Of a stretch of 64,000 nt of DNA, positions 41,554-49,262 are shown one piece after another. The DNA is from Marinarcus sediminis. GTDB lineage: Bacteria > Campylobacterota > Campylobacteria > Campylobacterales > Arcobacteraceae. The stretch's first letter is position 1, and each line of letters opens with the position of its first letter. The translations under genes were made by a program, and so were the position numbers. The notes beneath the pieces are model-generated. The model saw only the letters and a list, made by a program, of their open reading frames with translations. It was not told where the DNA came from and did no database searches. The DNA lies in NCBI RefSeq assembly GCF_048571275.1, contig NZ_CP182357.1:1860001-1924000 (forward strand). Reading direction: 5' to 3'.

Positions 41554-42204
41554 ATGGATTGGGCACTCTTTAGTATATTTGTAACAGTAGCAGTTGCTCA
41601 TTTTCTTGCATTATTAAGTCCAGGACCTGATTTTGTACTTGTTGTTAAAAGTGCTATAAAAAATGGTACTCAAAAGTCAATTGGAGTTGCTGCTGGTATA
41701 GCCAGTGCGAATGCTTTGTATATTGCCTTTTGTTTAATTGGCGTGGGTTCATTGTTAGCTGCTTCAGTAATGGTAATGATTGTACTGAAAATTGCTGGTG
41801 GTCTTTTCCTTATGTATCTTGCAATTATGGCGTTAAGAGCAAAAAAAATTGATTATAAAAATTTAGAGTTTTCAGAAATAAAAGTGAATCAGCCTGAGAG
41901 TACGTTTGTCAAAGAGTTTATTACGGGGTTCATGTCGGGTATTTTAAATCCCAAAAACCTCTTGTTTTATTTGAGTTTATTTACGGTTGTTTTGACAAAT
42001 GAGATTAACTTAGGGTTTAAAGTATTGCTTGGTATTTGGATGACATTGGTTGTTTTTTTCTGGGATGTGTCGGTGATTTATCTTTTGTCACGAGATAAAG
42101 TACGTCGTAAATTCTCCCATTTAGCGTATTATATTGACAAATGTACGGGCGCTATTTTAGGTTTAATTGGTTTCTCAATTGTAAAATCAGCGTTGAGTAA
42201 ATAA
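41554..42204 (+). CDS. LysE/RhtB-family amino-acid exporter
   Basis: A 216-residue inner-membrane protein with about six helices. It has the family signature HFLALLSPGPDFVLVVKSAI (residues 13-32), GIASANALYIAFCLIGVGSL, and a second-repeat GFMSGILNPKNLLFY. The family exports amino acids such as lysine, threonine or homoserine lactones by proton antiport; the substrate is not predictable. AGGAATTGAA precedes the ATG. A hairpin with arms TTCTTGT/ACAAGAA follows the stop and probably ends transcription. Confidence 0.92.
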   Translation: MDWALFSIFVTVAVAHFLALLSPGPDFVLVVKSAIKNGTQKSIGVAAGIASANALYIAFCLIGVGSLLAASVMVMIVLKIAGGLFLMYLAIMALRAKKIDYKNLEFSEIKVNQPESTFVKEFITGFMSGILNPKNLLFYLSLFTVVLTNEINLGFKVLLGIWMTLVVFFWDVSVIYLLSRDKVRRKFSHLAYYIDKCTGAILGLIGFSIVKSALSK

Positions 42205-42208
42205 TCAA

Positions 42209-42245
42209 TGTTCTTGTGAATATAAAAACAAGAAGAAATATCTTT
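42209..42245 (+). terminator. Terminator after the LysE gene
   Basis: Stem TTCTTGT (42210-42216) / ACAAGAA with an A+T loop, followed by ATATCTTTTTT. Confidence 0.65.
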
Positions 42246-42367
42246 TTTAAAGAATTTTTACCAACCCCAAAAAGAGTAAAACACTCCTCAAAAACAAATG
42301 GCAGTTACAAGTTAAAATAAGGATGGTGTGATACAATACGAGTAAATTTATTAAATAAGGTTATTTT

Positions 42368-42895
42368 ATGAAAAAAATATTACTTGGATTACTTATACTC
42401 ATTATTCTGGCAACGGCTGTGCTTTTCTTTTTGAAAGGGAAAGATACTTATGCCAATCATCAATCTTCTGCATCGTTGAGTGATGGAATCAATGTTGGTT
42501 CAACCATTACTTACACACTTCCCGATCAATTTGGTATGTCTCACTCTTTAGATGACTCTGTGAAAACACTTATTTTAGTTTTTGCTAAAAATACGGGTCA
42601 TACTGTCAAAGCTTATCTTGGGACACAAAGTGTGGATTATTTGGCACTGCATCATGCAGCTTTTGTTGCTGATATCAGTCCTATGCCTGTGGTCATACGT
42701 AATACTTTTGCTCTGCCTGATTTGAAAACTCAACCCTACAGTGTGAATCTTATTCTTGATAAAACGATTGCTGATTCTTTGAAAAAAGGTGCAAAAACGG
42801 ATGTGATTAATATTGTTACACTCAATAATAAACAAGTGCAAAAAATTGAATACGTTGAAAGTGCTCAAGCACTCAAAGCAATCATTGAACGGTAG
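42368..42895 (+). CDS. Membrane-anchored periplasmic protein, thioredoxin-fold-like
   Basis: A 175-residue protein with an N-terminal hydrophobic anchor (residues 4-24) and a periplasmic domain. VGSTITYTLPDQFGMSHSLD is followed by VKTLILVFAKNTGH and VADISPMPVVIRNTFALP, resembling the start of AhpC/thioredoxin-fold proteins in order, but the usual CxxC is absent. It is thus probably a non-redox member. No family name is known to me. The TAAGGTTATTTT ribosome site precedes the ATG. It lies 17 bases before a pentapeptide-repeat-like gene and may be cotranscribed. Confidence 0.68.
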   Translation: MKKILLGLLILIILATAVLFFLKGKDTYANHQSSASLSDGINVGSTITYTLPDQFGMSHSLDDSVKTLILVFAKNTGHTVKAYLGTQSVDYLALHHAAFVADISPMPVVIRNTFALPDLKTQPYSVNLILDKTIADSLKKGAKTDVINIVTLNNKQVQKIEYVESAQALKAIIER

Positions 42896-42911
42896 AGTTT
42901 AACACTGTACC

Positions 42912-43478
42912 ATGTTTAAGACAGATGATTATTGGGAAGAAGAGTTTGTTGAATATAATGAAAAAGAGTTAGACTCAATTTATTTTGATAACTGTACGTT
43001 TTTAAGATGCGATTTTTCAAAAAGTTTGATACAAAATTCAAAATTTACTGAGTGTAAGTTTGTTCATTGTGATTTATCTTTGGCTGTGTTGAAAAATTGT
43101 GTTTTCAATGACGTTACTTTTGAGAACTCAAAACTTTTGGGTATCTCTTGGCGTGGTTGTGAAGAGCCTTTTGAAGTGCAATTTGATGCTTGCAATATTT
43201 CACAAAACTCTTTTCATCTTTTAGATTTACGGCAAATAAAGTTCGTGAACTCACTCATACGAGATACGGGTTTTGAAGAGTGCAATTTAGAGCGAGCTCT
43301 CTTTGATAACTGTAACTTAGAGCAGAGTGTTTTCATCAAAAATAATTTGAAAAAAGCCAATTTTGAAACTTCTAAAAACTATCTTATAGACCCTAAACAA
43401 AATGATTTAGAAAAAGCCCAGTTTTCACTGCCTGAAGCTCTGAGTTTTTTAAGTTTGCTTCCTATAAAAATAAAATGA
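42912..43478 (+). CDS. Pentapeptide-repeat protein
   Basis: A 188-residue protein built of repeated A(D/N)LxX-type pentapeptides from about residue 18 to 160: YFDNCTFLRCDFSKSLIQN, KFTECKFVHCDLSLAVLKNC, and later NLERALFDNCNLEQSVF. Cys and Asn are abundant in turn positions. Such proteins fold as right-handed quadrilateral beta helices, some mimicking DNA and protecting gyrase (Qnr, McbG), most without known role. It is not Qnr-length and lacks the Qnr loop insertions, so no resistance call is made. The C-terminal 25 residues are outside the repeat. Confidence 0.85.
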   Translation: MFKTDDYWEEEFVEYNEKELDSIYFDNCTFLRCDFSKSLIQNSKFTECKFVHCDLSLAVLKNCVFNDVTFENSKLLGISWRGCEEPFEVQFDACNISQNSFHLLDLRQIKFVNSLIRDTGFEECNLERALFDNCNLEQSVFIKNNLKKANFETSKNYLIDPKQNDLEKAQFSLPEALSFLSLLPIKIK

Positions 43479-43500
43479 TCTTTTGACTTAAGCCTTTACG

Positions 43501-44550
43501 TTATGCCACGACATCAATTGAGTTAACGATACCTATTCCAGAACCATCCTCTTTCACAAAAACACCATTGCTTTTTTGTACTGCCTCGGTTTGATCGATG
43601 GCACTTTGGTATTTGAACCCGCTTTGTACATCACCTAAGTATATTGCACCGACATTGCCATTAAGTAGTGAGACCAAAGAGTGTTTGCCATTTTCATCAA
43701 TACTCCAGATTTTGAGTTTGTCAAAAATGGTGTCGTTTTCATCTATCCAATTGTTTTGATCACTGTCATATTGCGCCAGTTCTGCAAAACCATTGTTGGT
43801 ACTTGGTCCAAACAGTTCACTGCCATTGTCAATTTTCCCATTTTCATTTTTATCCAAAGCTAAAAATCCCGCACCTTGTTTGAGTTGAGGAATCATCTCT
43901 GTGCTTCCATCATTGTCTAAGTCAAATGCAAAGTGTAACTTACTGATATTTTCAAAAGGGTTAATATCTTCCCCATAATTAATGACTAATGGGTCAATAA
44001 AATTCTCATCGCCAATTATCATTTGAGTACTTTTTGATTGATAGAGTTCTTGTGAGAATGAGAGGTCAATGTTCATATCATAGCTTTTATTTGGTGTTTG
44101 AATTTTCACAGAAGCAGAAAAATCTACGGTTTGCTTTTGGTAATATTGTTCTTGTGTAGTAAAGACCATGGCTTTAAGTTCACTTTGAGTGGAGTGTTTA
44201 CTGTAAGGATTCTTCAAGTACTCAGAATTGCTATTATGGTAAGGCGTAGAGCTCTTAGTCGGATGTATTTGAATAACAGTTTTGTTACCATAAAGCCGAC
44301 CTAAAAGTATCTCAATTATCAATTTTTTGATACGGTCTTCGTTGCTGAGATTATCAGTGTATTCATAGACTGCACGTTTATATTGAATGGTGTTTGAATA
44401 CGAAGATTGCATATTTAAAACAGTATCAACATTATTCTCATTGTTTTTTTCTCCATAATGGAGTTGTACGGATGTTCGTTGAGAGTGTTGAAAGGTAAAT
44501 TGAGTTTGAGAGTAGAGACCTACTTGAGAATTTTCTATGACCATCATCAA
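43501..44550 (-). CDS. Protein with EF-hand/RTX-like calcium loops
   Basis: A 349-residue protein without a signal peptide or membrane helix. The first 190 residues are polar, beta-rich and Gln/Thr/Ser-rich. From about 200 there are calcium-type loops DLDNDGSTE, DKNENGKIDNGSELFG and DSDQNNWIDENDTIFDKLKI, followed by a LGDVQSGFKYQ strand, an arrangement seen in the C-terminal part of large RTX adhesins and haemolysin-like exoproteins. The lack of an N-terminal signal fits type I secretion or a flagellar/hook-related export, but no export motif is clear. AAAGGATTG precedes the ATG. Confidence 0.75.
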   Translation of the reverse strand: MMMVIENSQVGLYSQTQFTFQHSQRTSVQLHYGEKNNENNVDTVLNMQSSYSNTIQYKRAVYEYTDNLSNEDRIKKLIIEILLGRLYGNKTVIQIHPTKSSTPYHNSNSEYLKNPYSKHSTQSELKAMVFTTQEQYYQKQTVDFSASVKIQTPNKSYDMNIDLSFSQELYQSKSTQMIIGDENFIDPLVINYGEDINPFENISKLHFAFDLDNDGSTEMIPQLKQGAGFLALDKNENGKIDNGSELFGPSTNNGFAELAQYDSDQNNWIDENDTIFDKLKIWSIDENGKHSLVSLLNGNVGAIYLGDVQSGFKYQSAIDQTEAVQKSNGVFVKEDGSGIGIVNSIDVVA

Positions 44551-44731
44551 TCCTTTTTAAACTAAATATAAGAATTGTAGTATAAAATTAAATAATTGTC
44601 AATATTATTTTTTGAGAATTTCAGACTCTTGATAAATGGAGAAATTAAAAAACGTTATACGATAGAATTTACGATACATCTTTTTTATAATCTTTAGCTA
44701 ATCATAGTTTAGCTAGAATTTTTGAAATTTA

Positions 44732-44864
44732 TTTCTCAGGGCAAGGTGAAATTCCTTACTGGTGGTAACTGTTAATAACAGAAGTCCACGAGCGCTTTAT
44801 GTATAAAGGTCAGCAGATTTGGTGCAAATCCAAAACCAACCGTTAAAGTCGGGATGGAAGAGAA
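44732..44864 (+). ncRNA. FMN riboswitch (RFN element) upstream of ribB
   Basis: The RFN conserved blocks are recognisable in order: TCAGGGCAAGGTGAAATTCC, GGTGGTAA, AGTCCACGAGC, GGTCAGCAGATTTGGTGCAA, ACCAACCGTTAAAGTC and GGATGGAAGAGAA. In this family, FMN binding lowers expression of the downstream riboflavin gene by early termination or by hiding the ribosome site. It lies 96 bases before ribB, leaving room for an expression platform. Confidence 0.95.
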
Positions 44865-44960
44865 AATAATATATCTTTTTATTGTTAAATTATTAGGATA
44901 ATATTGCTTTTAGCATAGCCCTGATTCAATAAGTTTTACTTAAAATAAAGGTATAACACA

Positions 44961-45596
44961 ATGAATCAAAACCGTAGAGATGGTGATTTTAAATCGAAAG
45001 TTAACAGTGCTCTTGAAGCTTTACAAAAAGGTCAAGGGGTTATTGTTGTCGATGATTATGACAGAGAAAACGAAGCAGATATGATTTTTTCTGCACAAAA
45101 TTTGACAAAAGAACAGATGGCGCTTTTAATAAGAGAGGGCAGTGGTATTGTCTGCTTATGTTTGACTAAAGAAAAAGTTGATGAACTTCAACTTCCCATG
45201 ATGGTTCAGGACAATCATTCCAAGTTTCAAACGGCATTTACTGTTTCCATAGAGTCCAAAGATAATGTTACAACGGGTGTATCTGCGCAAGACAGAGTAA
45301 CAACCATTCAATCTGCCATTTCAGATGATGGCATCTTTAAAATTGTCTCTCCCGGACATGTATTTCCATTAAAAGCCAATGAAAGAGGGGTCTTAGGACG
45401 AGCAGGGCATACTGAAGCCAGTATTGATTTGATGAAATTAGCGCAGTTAAATCCCTATGCAGTTTTATGTGAAATCACAAATCCTGATGGAACAATGGCA
45501 AAAAAAGATGAAATTATAGAATTTTCTGCAAAAAACTCTTTACCAATTGTCAGTGTTCAAGATATAATTAACTACAGAAAAGAGCGTATGAAATAG
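44961..45596 (+). CDS. ribB: 3,4-dihydroxy-2-butanone 4-phosphate synthase
   Basis: A 211-residue enzyme that makes the four-carbon unit of riboflavin from ribulose 5-phosphate. It shows VVDDYDRENEADMIF with the acidic metal-binding Glu residues, the GSGIVCLCL strand, DRVTTIQ, and RAGHTEASIDLMKLA with the catalytic His. It lacks a C-terminal GTP cyclohydrolase II domain, so it is single-function RibB, not RibBA. Expression is under the FMN riboswitch just upstream. The FMN-reductase-like gene 41 bases downstream may share its transcript. Confidence 0.95.
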   Translation: MNQNRRDGDFKSKVNSALEALQKGQGVIVVDDYDRENEADMIFSAQNLTKEQMALLIREGSGIVCLCLTKEKVDELQLPMMVQDNHSKFQTAFTVSIESKDNVTTGVSAQDRVTTIQSAISDDGIFKIVSPGHVFPLKANERGVLGRAGHTEASIDLMKLAQLNPYAVLCEITNPDGTMAKKDEIIEFSAKNSLPIVSVQDIINYRKERMK

Positions 45597-45636
45597 TTTT
45601 CTGATAAATCAATCAAAATAACATTAAGGGGTTCTT

Positions 45637-46161
45637 ATGAAAATTTTAGCTTTTGCCGCAAGTAACAGCTCAACTTCAATCAATAAACAGCTTGTGACGT
45701 ATGCCACAACACTTATAGACAATGCCGATGTCGAGATATTGGATTTAAATGATTATGAACTTCCTTTATACAGTGAAGACAGAAACAAAGAGTTGGGAGA
45801 ACCGGCGTTAGCAAAACAGTTTTTAGACAAAATTGCCTCTTGTGATGCGCTTATTATCTCATTTGCAGAGCATAATTTATCTTACAGTGTGGCATATAAA
45901 AACATTTTTGATTGGGCTTCACGAATTGAGCGTAATGTGTTTGCTCACAAACCGATGGTCATGCTTTCAACTTCACCTGGTGCCAGAGGTGGGTTGAGTG
46001 TATTGGAACAAGCGCTTAAAAATGCTTCTTTTTTTACAGGTGATGTTAAAGCAAGTTTTTCCGTTCCCAACTTTTACGAAAATTTTGACATGGAAAAACA
46101 AGTCATTAGCAATGAAGCGATAAAAAAAGGTTTAATTACTGCACTTAATGCTTTGTCTTGA
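45637..46161 (+). CDS. NADPH-dependent FMN reductase family protein
   Basis: A 174-residue flavodoxin-like protein. ILAFAASNSSTSINKQLVTY is the FMN phosphate-binding loop, followed by VEILDLNDYELPLYSEDR and the ADALIISFAEHNLSYSVAYKN-type loop, and LSTSPGARGGLSVLEQALK as the second FMN-contacting loop. Such proteins reduce FMN, quinones or chromate with NAD(P)H. Because it follows the riboswitch-controlled ribB it may be co-expressed with flavin synthesis, an inference from position. AAGGGGTTC ribosome site. Confidence 0.9.
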   Translation: MKILAFAASNSSTSINKQLVTYATTLIDNADVEILDLNDYELPLYSEDRNKELGEPALAKQFLDKIASCDALIISFAEHNLSYSVAYKNIFDWASRIERNVFAHKPMVMLSTSPGARGGLSVLEQALKNASFFTGDVKASFSVPNFYENFDMEKQVISNEAIKKGLITALNALS

Positions 46162-46229
46162 GTTTATGTTAACAGTAAATCAATGGAAACTTAACTATAA
46201 TTTCCAGAATAAAAGAAAAAGAAGAGAGA

Positions 46230-46451
46230 ATGGACAATAACAGCAATAACCCTATGCACGGCATTAAACTTGAAGATATTATTAACACCTTAGTGGAACA
46301 TTATGGCTGGGAAGAGTTGGGGAAACGCATCAATATTAAGTGTTTTAATATCAATCCCAGTCTCAAATCAAGTTTGACTTTTTTAAGAAAAACCCCTTGG
46401 GCACGAACCAAGGTTGAGAAATTGTATCTCTCTTTGAAAAAAAAGATATAA
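46230..46451 (+). CDS. VF530/DUF2132 family DNA-binding-like protein
   Basis: A 73-residue protein: NPMHGIKLEDIINTLVEHYG, WEELGKRINIKCFNINPSLK and SSLTFLRKTPWARTKVEKLY are the full VF530 signature. The Vibrio fischeri member has a small helical fold proposed to bind DNA; the role in the cell is unknown. Size and start are as in the family. Confidence 0.93.
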   Translation: MDNNSNNPMHGIKLEDIINTLVEHYGWEELGKRINIKCFNINPSLKSSLTFLRKTPWARTKVEKLYLSLKKKI

Positions 46452-46479
46452 CAACAGTTAAAAAGAGCAGTAAAAGAGT

Positions 46480-47436
46480 CTATTTTATTGCTTGACACCC
46501 CATAAAACTTACAAATTTATTTAAAAGTTTTTCACTTAAGTCTTTTTTCATCTCGCCAAACATGATACCAAACGCTTCATATGTGCTCATTCTCTCTTTG
46601 TATGAACGTCTTGTTGTTAGGGCATTAAAAACATCACAAATGCTCACTATCTTTGCCAAATCGTTGATTTGATCCTCTTTTAAGCCTTTGGGGTAACCTG
46701 TTCCATCACATTTTTCATGGTGTTCACCAATGGCTCTTAGCAGAATCTCATCACACTCATTTAACTCTTCTAAAATTGTTACACTTAATGAGGGATGTTT
46801 TTTCACTTCATCAAACTCTTCTGGGGTGAGTTTCCCATTTTTAGTGATGATATTGTGGTCAATAAATTTTTTCCCAATATCGTGCATCATGGCAGCTTTA
46901 CCCAAACGAATCAGCGTGGCTTCATCAAATCCCAAATAGGCACCAAACCCAATGGCATAACTTGCCACATCAATGCAATGGGTGTAGGTATAGTAGTCAT
47001 AAGAAGTTGTTTTAAGCATCGAGTACATCGCTTTGGTATCCGATAGTATTAATTTTATTGAGCTTTTAACCGTCGTATCAACATCATGAAGTATTTCAGT
47101 CGTAATGTTGTGATTAAAAAGGTAATACATGGTTGCTGATGCTATCTCATTGATAAAAAGTGTTTTGTTATCTAAAGGAATGGTTTCGTCATCTAAGAGT
47201 GTGTTGATATTGTTTTGTATATAACTTTGATAGAGCGTTCGATCTTCTGTTTTTATAAAAAGAGCAGAACACTTTTCATCAACACATAAAGAGGCTTTGC
47301 TCTGTATCAAGGGGGTCTCTTTTTCTAAAAAAAGAGAAAAGAGTTCTTTATCCATCTGCTTGTAAATAGTAAACGCATAAGATTCCCCTTGTACCAAAAT
47401 CTCTTTGGATATGGGTCTGAAATTTTCTGTTTGCAT
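46480..47436 (-). CDS. HD-GYP domain c-di-GMP phosphodiesterase
   Basis: A 318-residue soluble protein. The N-terminal 120 residues resemble the DUF3391-like or unrecognised partner region of HD-GYP proteins. The catalytic part (about 145-310) has YDYYTYTHCIDVA, MMHDIGK (HD), HPSLSVTILEEL, GEHHEKCDGTGYPKG (GYP motif) and ICDVFNALTTRRSYK. HD-GYP enzymes linearise c-di-GMP. All metal and signature residues appear intact, so it is probably active. No membrane helix is seen. Confidence 0.93.
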   Translation of the reverse strand: MQTENFRPISKEILVQGESYAFTIYKQMDKELFSLFLEKETPLIQSKASLCVDEKCSALFIKTEDRTLYQSYIQNNINTLLDDETIPLDNKTLFINEIASATMYYLFNHNITTEILHDVDTTVKSSIKLILSDTKAMYSMLKTTSYDYYTYTHCIDVASYAIGFGAYLGFDEATLIRLGKAAMMHDIGKKFIDHNIITKNGKLTPEEFDEVKKHPSLSVTILEELNECDEILLRAIGEHHEKCDGTGYPKGLKEDQINDLAKIVSICDVFNALTTRRSYKERMSTYEAFGIMFGEMKKDLSEKLLNKFVSFMGCQAIK

Positions 47437-47613
47437 GAGGATTACTCTTCCTTGTAAATATATAGTAACAAATTGTACTTTAAATCAAAAGATAAACAAT
47501 GAAATGTGACATATGATTCATTTCTTTAAGTTTTCTATAAGCAAAAGGTTGTTTTTTATGTTTATGGTATAAAAATTGCATTGACATTTATACTTACAGA
47601 ACAAAGGCTTATT

Positions 47614-48036
47614 ATGAATGCATTAAAAGAAACTCAAACTCTATACAAAGCGTTTGAGAAAGAGAAACATCAGTTAAATAATCCCATTATGGATGAGTTG
47701 CATCAAGAGTTTTTAGATATTTATAACAGTGTTGATAGCAGGTCAACAAAAAGTTTACAGGATAAATTGACAGTGTTATTGGCTCACAGTAAAAAACATT
47801 TTTTTCAAGAAGAACAGCTTATGGATACCTATGGGTATCTTACAAGCAAAGAGCACAAAGAGGAGCATAATAAAGTTTTAGCAGAGATGCAATACTTTTT
47901 GAATTTAAGTCAATCTGTTTTTGGGCAAAAGATGCTGAAAGCTTATTATATGGAGAAAATTCCTTCATGGTTTGATTTGCATTTGTTGAGTATGGACAGT
48001 GACTTGGCACATTTTTTAAAACAAAAGAGCGCATAA
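47614..48036 (+). CDS. Bacteriohemerythrin-like protein
   Basis: A 140-residue four-helix protein. HSKKHFFQEEQLMDTYGY, SKEHKEEHNKVLAEM and the late WFDLHLLSMDSDLAHFLKQ place the His, Glu and Asp ligands of a di-iron hemerythrin site in the expected spacing. It could bind O2 or act as an oxygen sensor or scavenger. The ATG at 47614 is preferred; a TTG at 47581 would add eleven residues that are not family-like. It is the first gene of a tight plus-strand cluster with an ankyrin protein and an ArsC-like protein. Confidence 0.85.
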   Translation: MNALKETQTLYKAFEKEKHQLNNPIMDELHQEFLDIYNSVDSRSTKSLQDKLTVLLAHSKKHFFQEEQLMDTYGYLTSKEHKEEHNKVLAEMQYFLNLSQSVFGQKMLKAYYMEKIPSWFDLHLLSMDSDLAHFLKQKSA

Positions 48037-48467
48037 TGTTAAGCCAAAGTACAAAACAGTGGATGAGTGAAAATGAGTACGATATTGAGTCTATTGATAA
48101 AGTAGGGAAATATGGTAACACAGCACTCATGAAAGCAGTACGTGAAGGTCGTTCGGATATTACCAAAGAACTTCTTGAAGCTGGTGCTGCCTTGGAGATA
48201 AGAAACATTGATGGCAATACCGCTTTATGGAATGCCAGTTTTGGACAAGATTATGAGTGTGTTAAACTGCTTGTGGAAGCGGGCATTGAACTTGACTCTA
48301 AAAATGATAATGGGGTCACGGCTTTGATGTATTGTGCAAGTGCAGGTAAAACCGATATGGTTAAACTGCTTTTAGAGTATAAAGCGAATAAAGAGATCAC
48401 TAATTTGGACGATTTCAAAGCCATCGATTTAGCGGCAAATGCACAAATATATCGATTGTTAAAGTAG
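48036..48467 (+). CDS. Ankyrin-repeat protein
   Basis: A 143-residue soluble protein with three to four ankyrin repeats: GNTALMKAVREGRSDITKEL, GNTALWNASFGQDYECVKLL, GVTALMYCASAGKTDMVKLL and a worn last repeat. Ankyrin repeats bind proteins; the partner is unknown. It starts one base into the stop of the hemerythrin gene (TAATG), so translation is coupled. A hydrophobic leader is absent; it is cytoplasmic. Confidence 0.93.
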   Translation: MLSQSTKQWMSENEYDIESIDKVGKYGNTALMKAVREGRSDITKELLEAGAALEIRNIDGNTALWNASFGQDYECVKLLVEAGIELDSKNDNGVTALMYCASAGKTDMVKLLLEYKANKEITNLDDFKAIDLAANAQIYRLLK

Positions 48468-48473
48468 GAGCAG

Positions 48474-48899
48474 ATGTTGTTTTATAAAAAAAAAGAGGTG
48501 GTTTTTTACGAAAAGCCCGGTTGCAGTGGTAATGCGAGACAAAAAGCACTTTTAAAAGTGTGTGGCGTTGAGTTTAGTGTGAAGAGCATCCTTGATACAC
48601 CTTGGAGTAAAGAGGAGTTAGAGAGCTTTTTTGACGGCTTAAGTGTACCTGAAATCTTTAATCTTACAGCACCTAAAGTCAAAGATAAAAGTATTGATAT
48701 TCACACCATTTCAAAAGATGAAGCGATTAAGTTAATGTTGGATGAACCTCTTTTGATTAAACGCCCTTTGCTTCAAATTGACGATGTTAAAGTGTGTGGA
48801 TTTGACATTGACAGAATCAATCAACTTCTCAATATCAATATGGATAAACCGCATGATATCAATGAGTGTACCAGCAGTGTGCCGTGCAAAAGTGTCTGA
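48474..48899 (+). CDS. ArsC/Spx-fold protein of the nitrogenase-associated type
   Basis: A 141-residue thioredoxin-fold protein. It starts with VVFYEKPGCSGNARQKALL, the EKPGC-xNxRQ pattern of ArsC-family proteins annotated near nif genes. A single Cys lies at the active position, and LLIKRPLLQIDDVKVCGFD gives the conserved RP loop. Arsenate reductase proper has different Arg residues, so arsenate reduction is not assumed. It follows the ankyrin gene after six bases and overlaps the next frame. No nif structural genes are in the window. Confidence 0.85.
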   Translation: MLFYKKKEVVFYEKPGCSGNARQKALLKVCGVEFSVKSILDTPWSKEELESFFDGLSVPEIFNLTAPKVKDKSIDIHTISKDEAIKLMLDEPLLIKRPLLQIDDVKVCGFDIDRINQLLNINMDKPHDINECTSSVPCKSV

Positions 48900-49180
48900 T
48901 AACCATTTGTCAAGAGTTTGAAGCCATTGATGACTTTTTACATCAACAAACCAAAGAAAAAGAGGCGATTGTAAATCGTCTTTTTATTGAGTTTATGGAA
49001 TGCTTTTCAAGCATAAAAGAGGAGAAACTTCAATATCCCAGTGAGTTTGTTAATGATGTCAGACTCTATAATGAAGGTTTTGCTTTGGTACATGAAAAGT
49101 TTAAAGATGTACAGATTCGTTATTTGATGTTAAGTGACTTTTATGATTTTGCTCGGTTGACAAAAAAGTATCAAAAATAA
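48866..49180 (+). CDS. Hypothetical small protein overlapping the ArsC-like gene
   Basis: Up to 104 residues, overlapping the previous gene by 34 bases. Starts are GTG at 48866 or GTG at 48884; neither has a clear ribosome site, so coupling to the upstream stop is likely. The chain is helical and acidic, with ICQEFEAIDDFLHQQTKEKE and LSDFYDFARLTKKYQK. No family recognised. Position between the ArsC-like gene and the ammonium transporter suggests a nitrogen-related role, but that is only context. Confidence 0.6.
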   Translation: MYQQCAVQKCLITICQEFEAIDDFLHQQTKEKEAIVNRLFIEFMECFSSIKEEKLQYPSEFVNDVRLYNEGFALVHEKFKDVQIRYLMLSDFYDFARLTKKYQK

Positions 49181-49214
49181 CAAAATTGTATATTAAATAA
49201 ACAATACTATTCCC

Positions 49215-49242
49215 TTGAAACTGCCTGAGAGTAGACTATAAT
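49215..49242 (+). promoter_or_regulatory. Sigma-70-like promoter of the Amt-GGDEF gene
   Basis: TTGAAA (49215-49220), a 16-base spacer and TATAAT (49237-49242), 20 bases before the start codon. A sigma-54 GG-N10-GC element, common for amt genes, is not seen. Confidence 0.7.
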
Positions 49243-49262
49243 TATAAACCAGGGAGAAGATA

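Noticed and set aside
42912..43478. Pentapeptide-repeat protein considered as Qnr quinolone resistance
   Set aside because: Too short and irregular, without the Qnr loops.
48474..48899. ArsC-like protein called as arsenate reductase in an ars locus with ArsN2
   Set aside because: The sequence start fits the nitrogenase-associated branch, and the ArsN2-like gene is 17 kb away in the accessory region.
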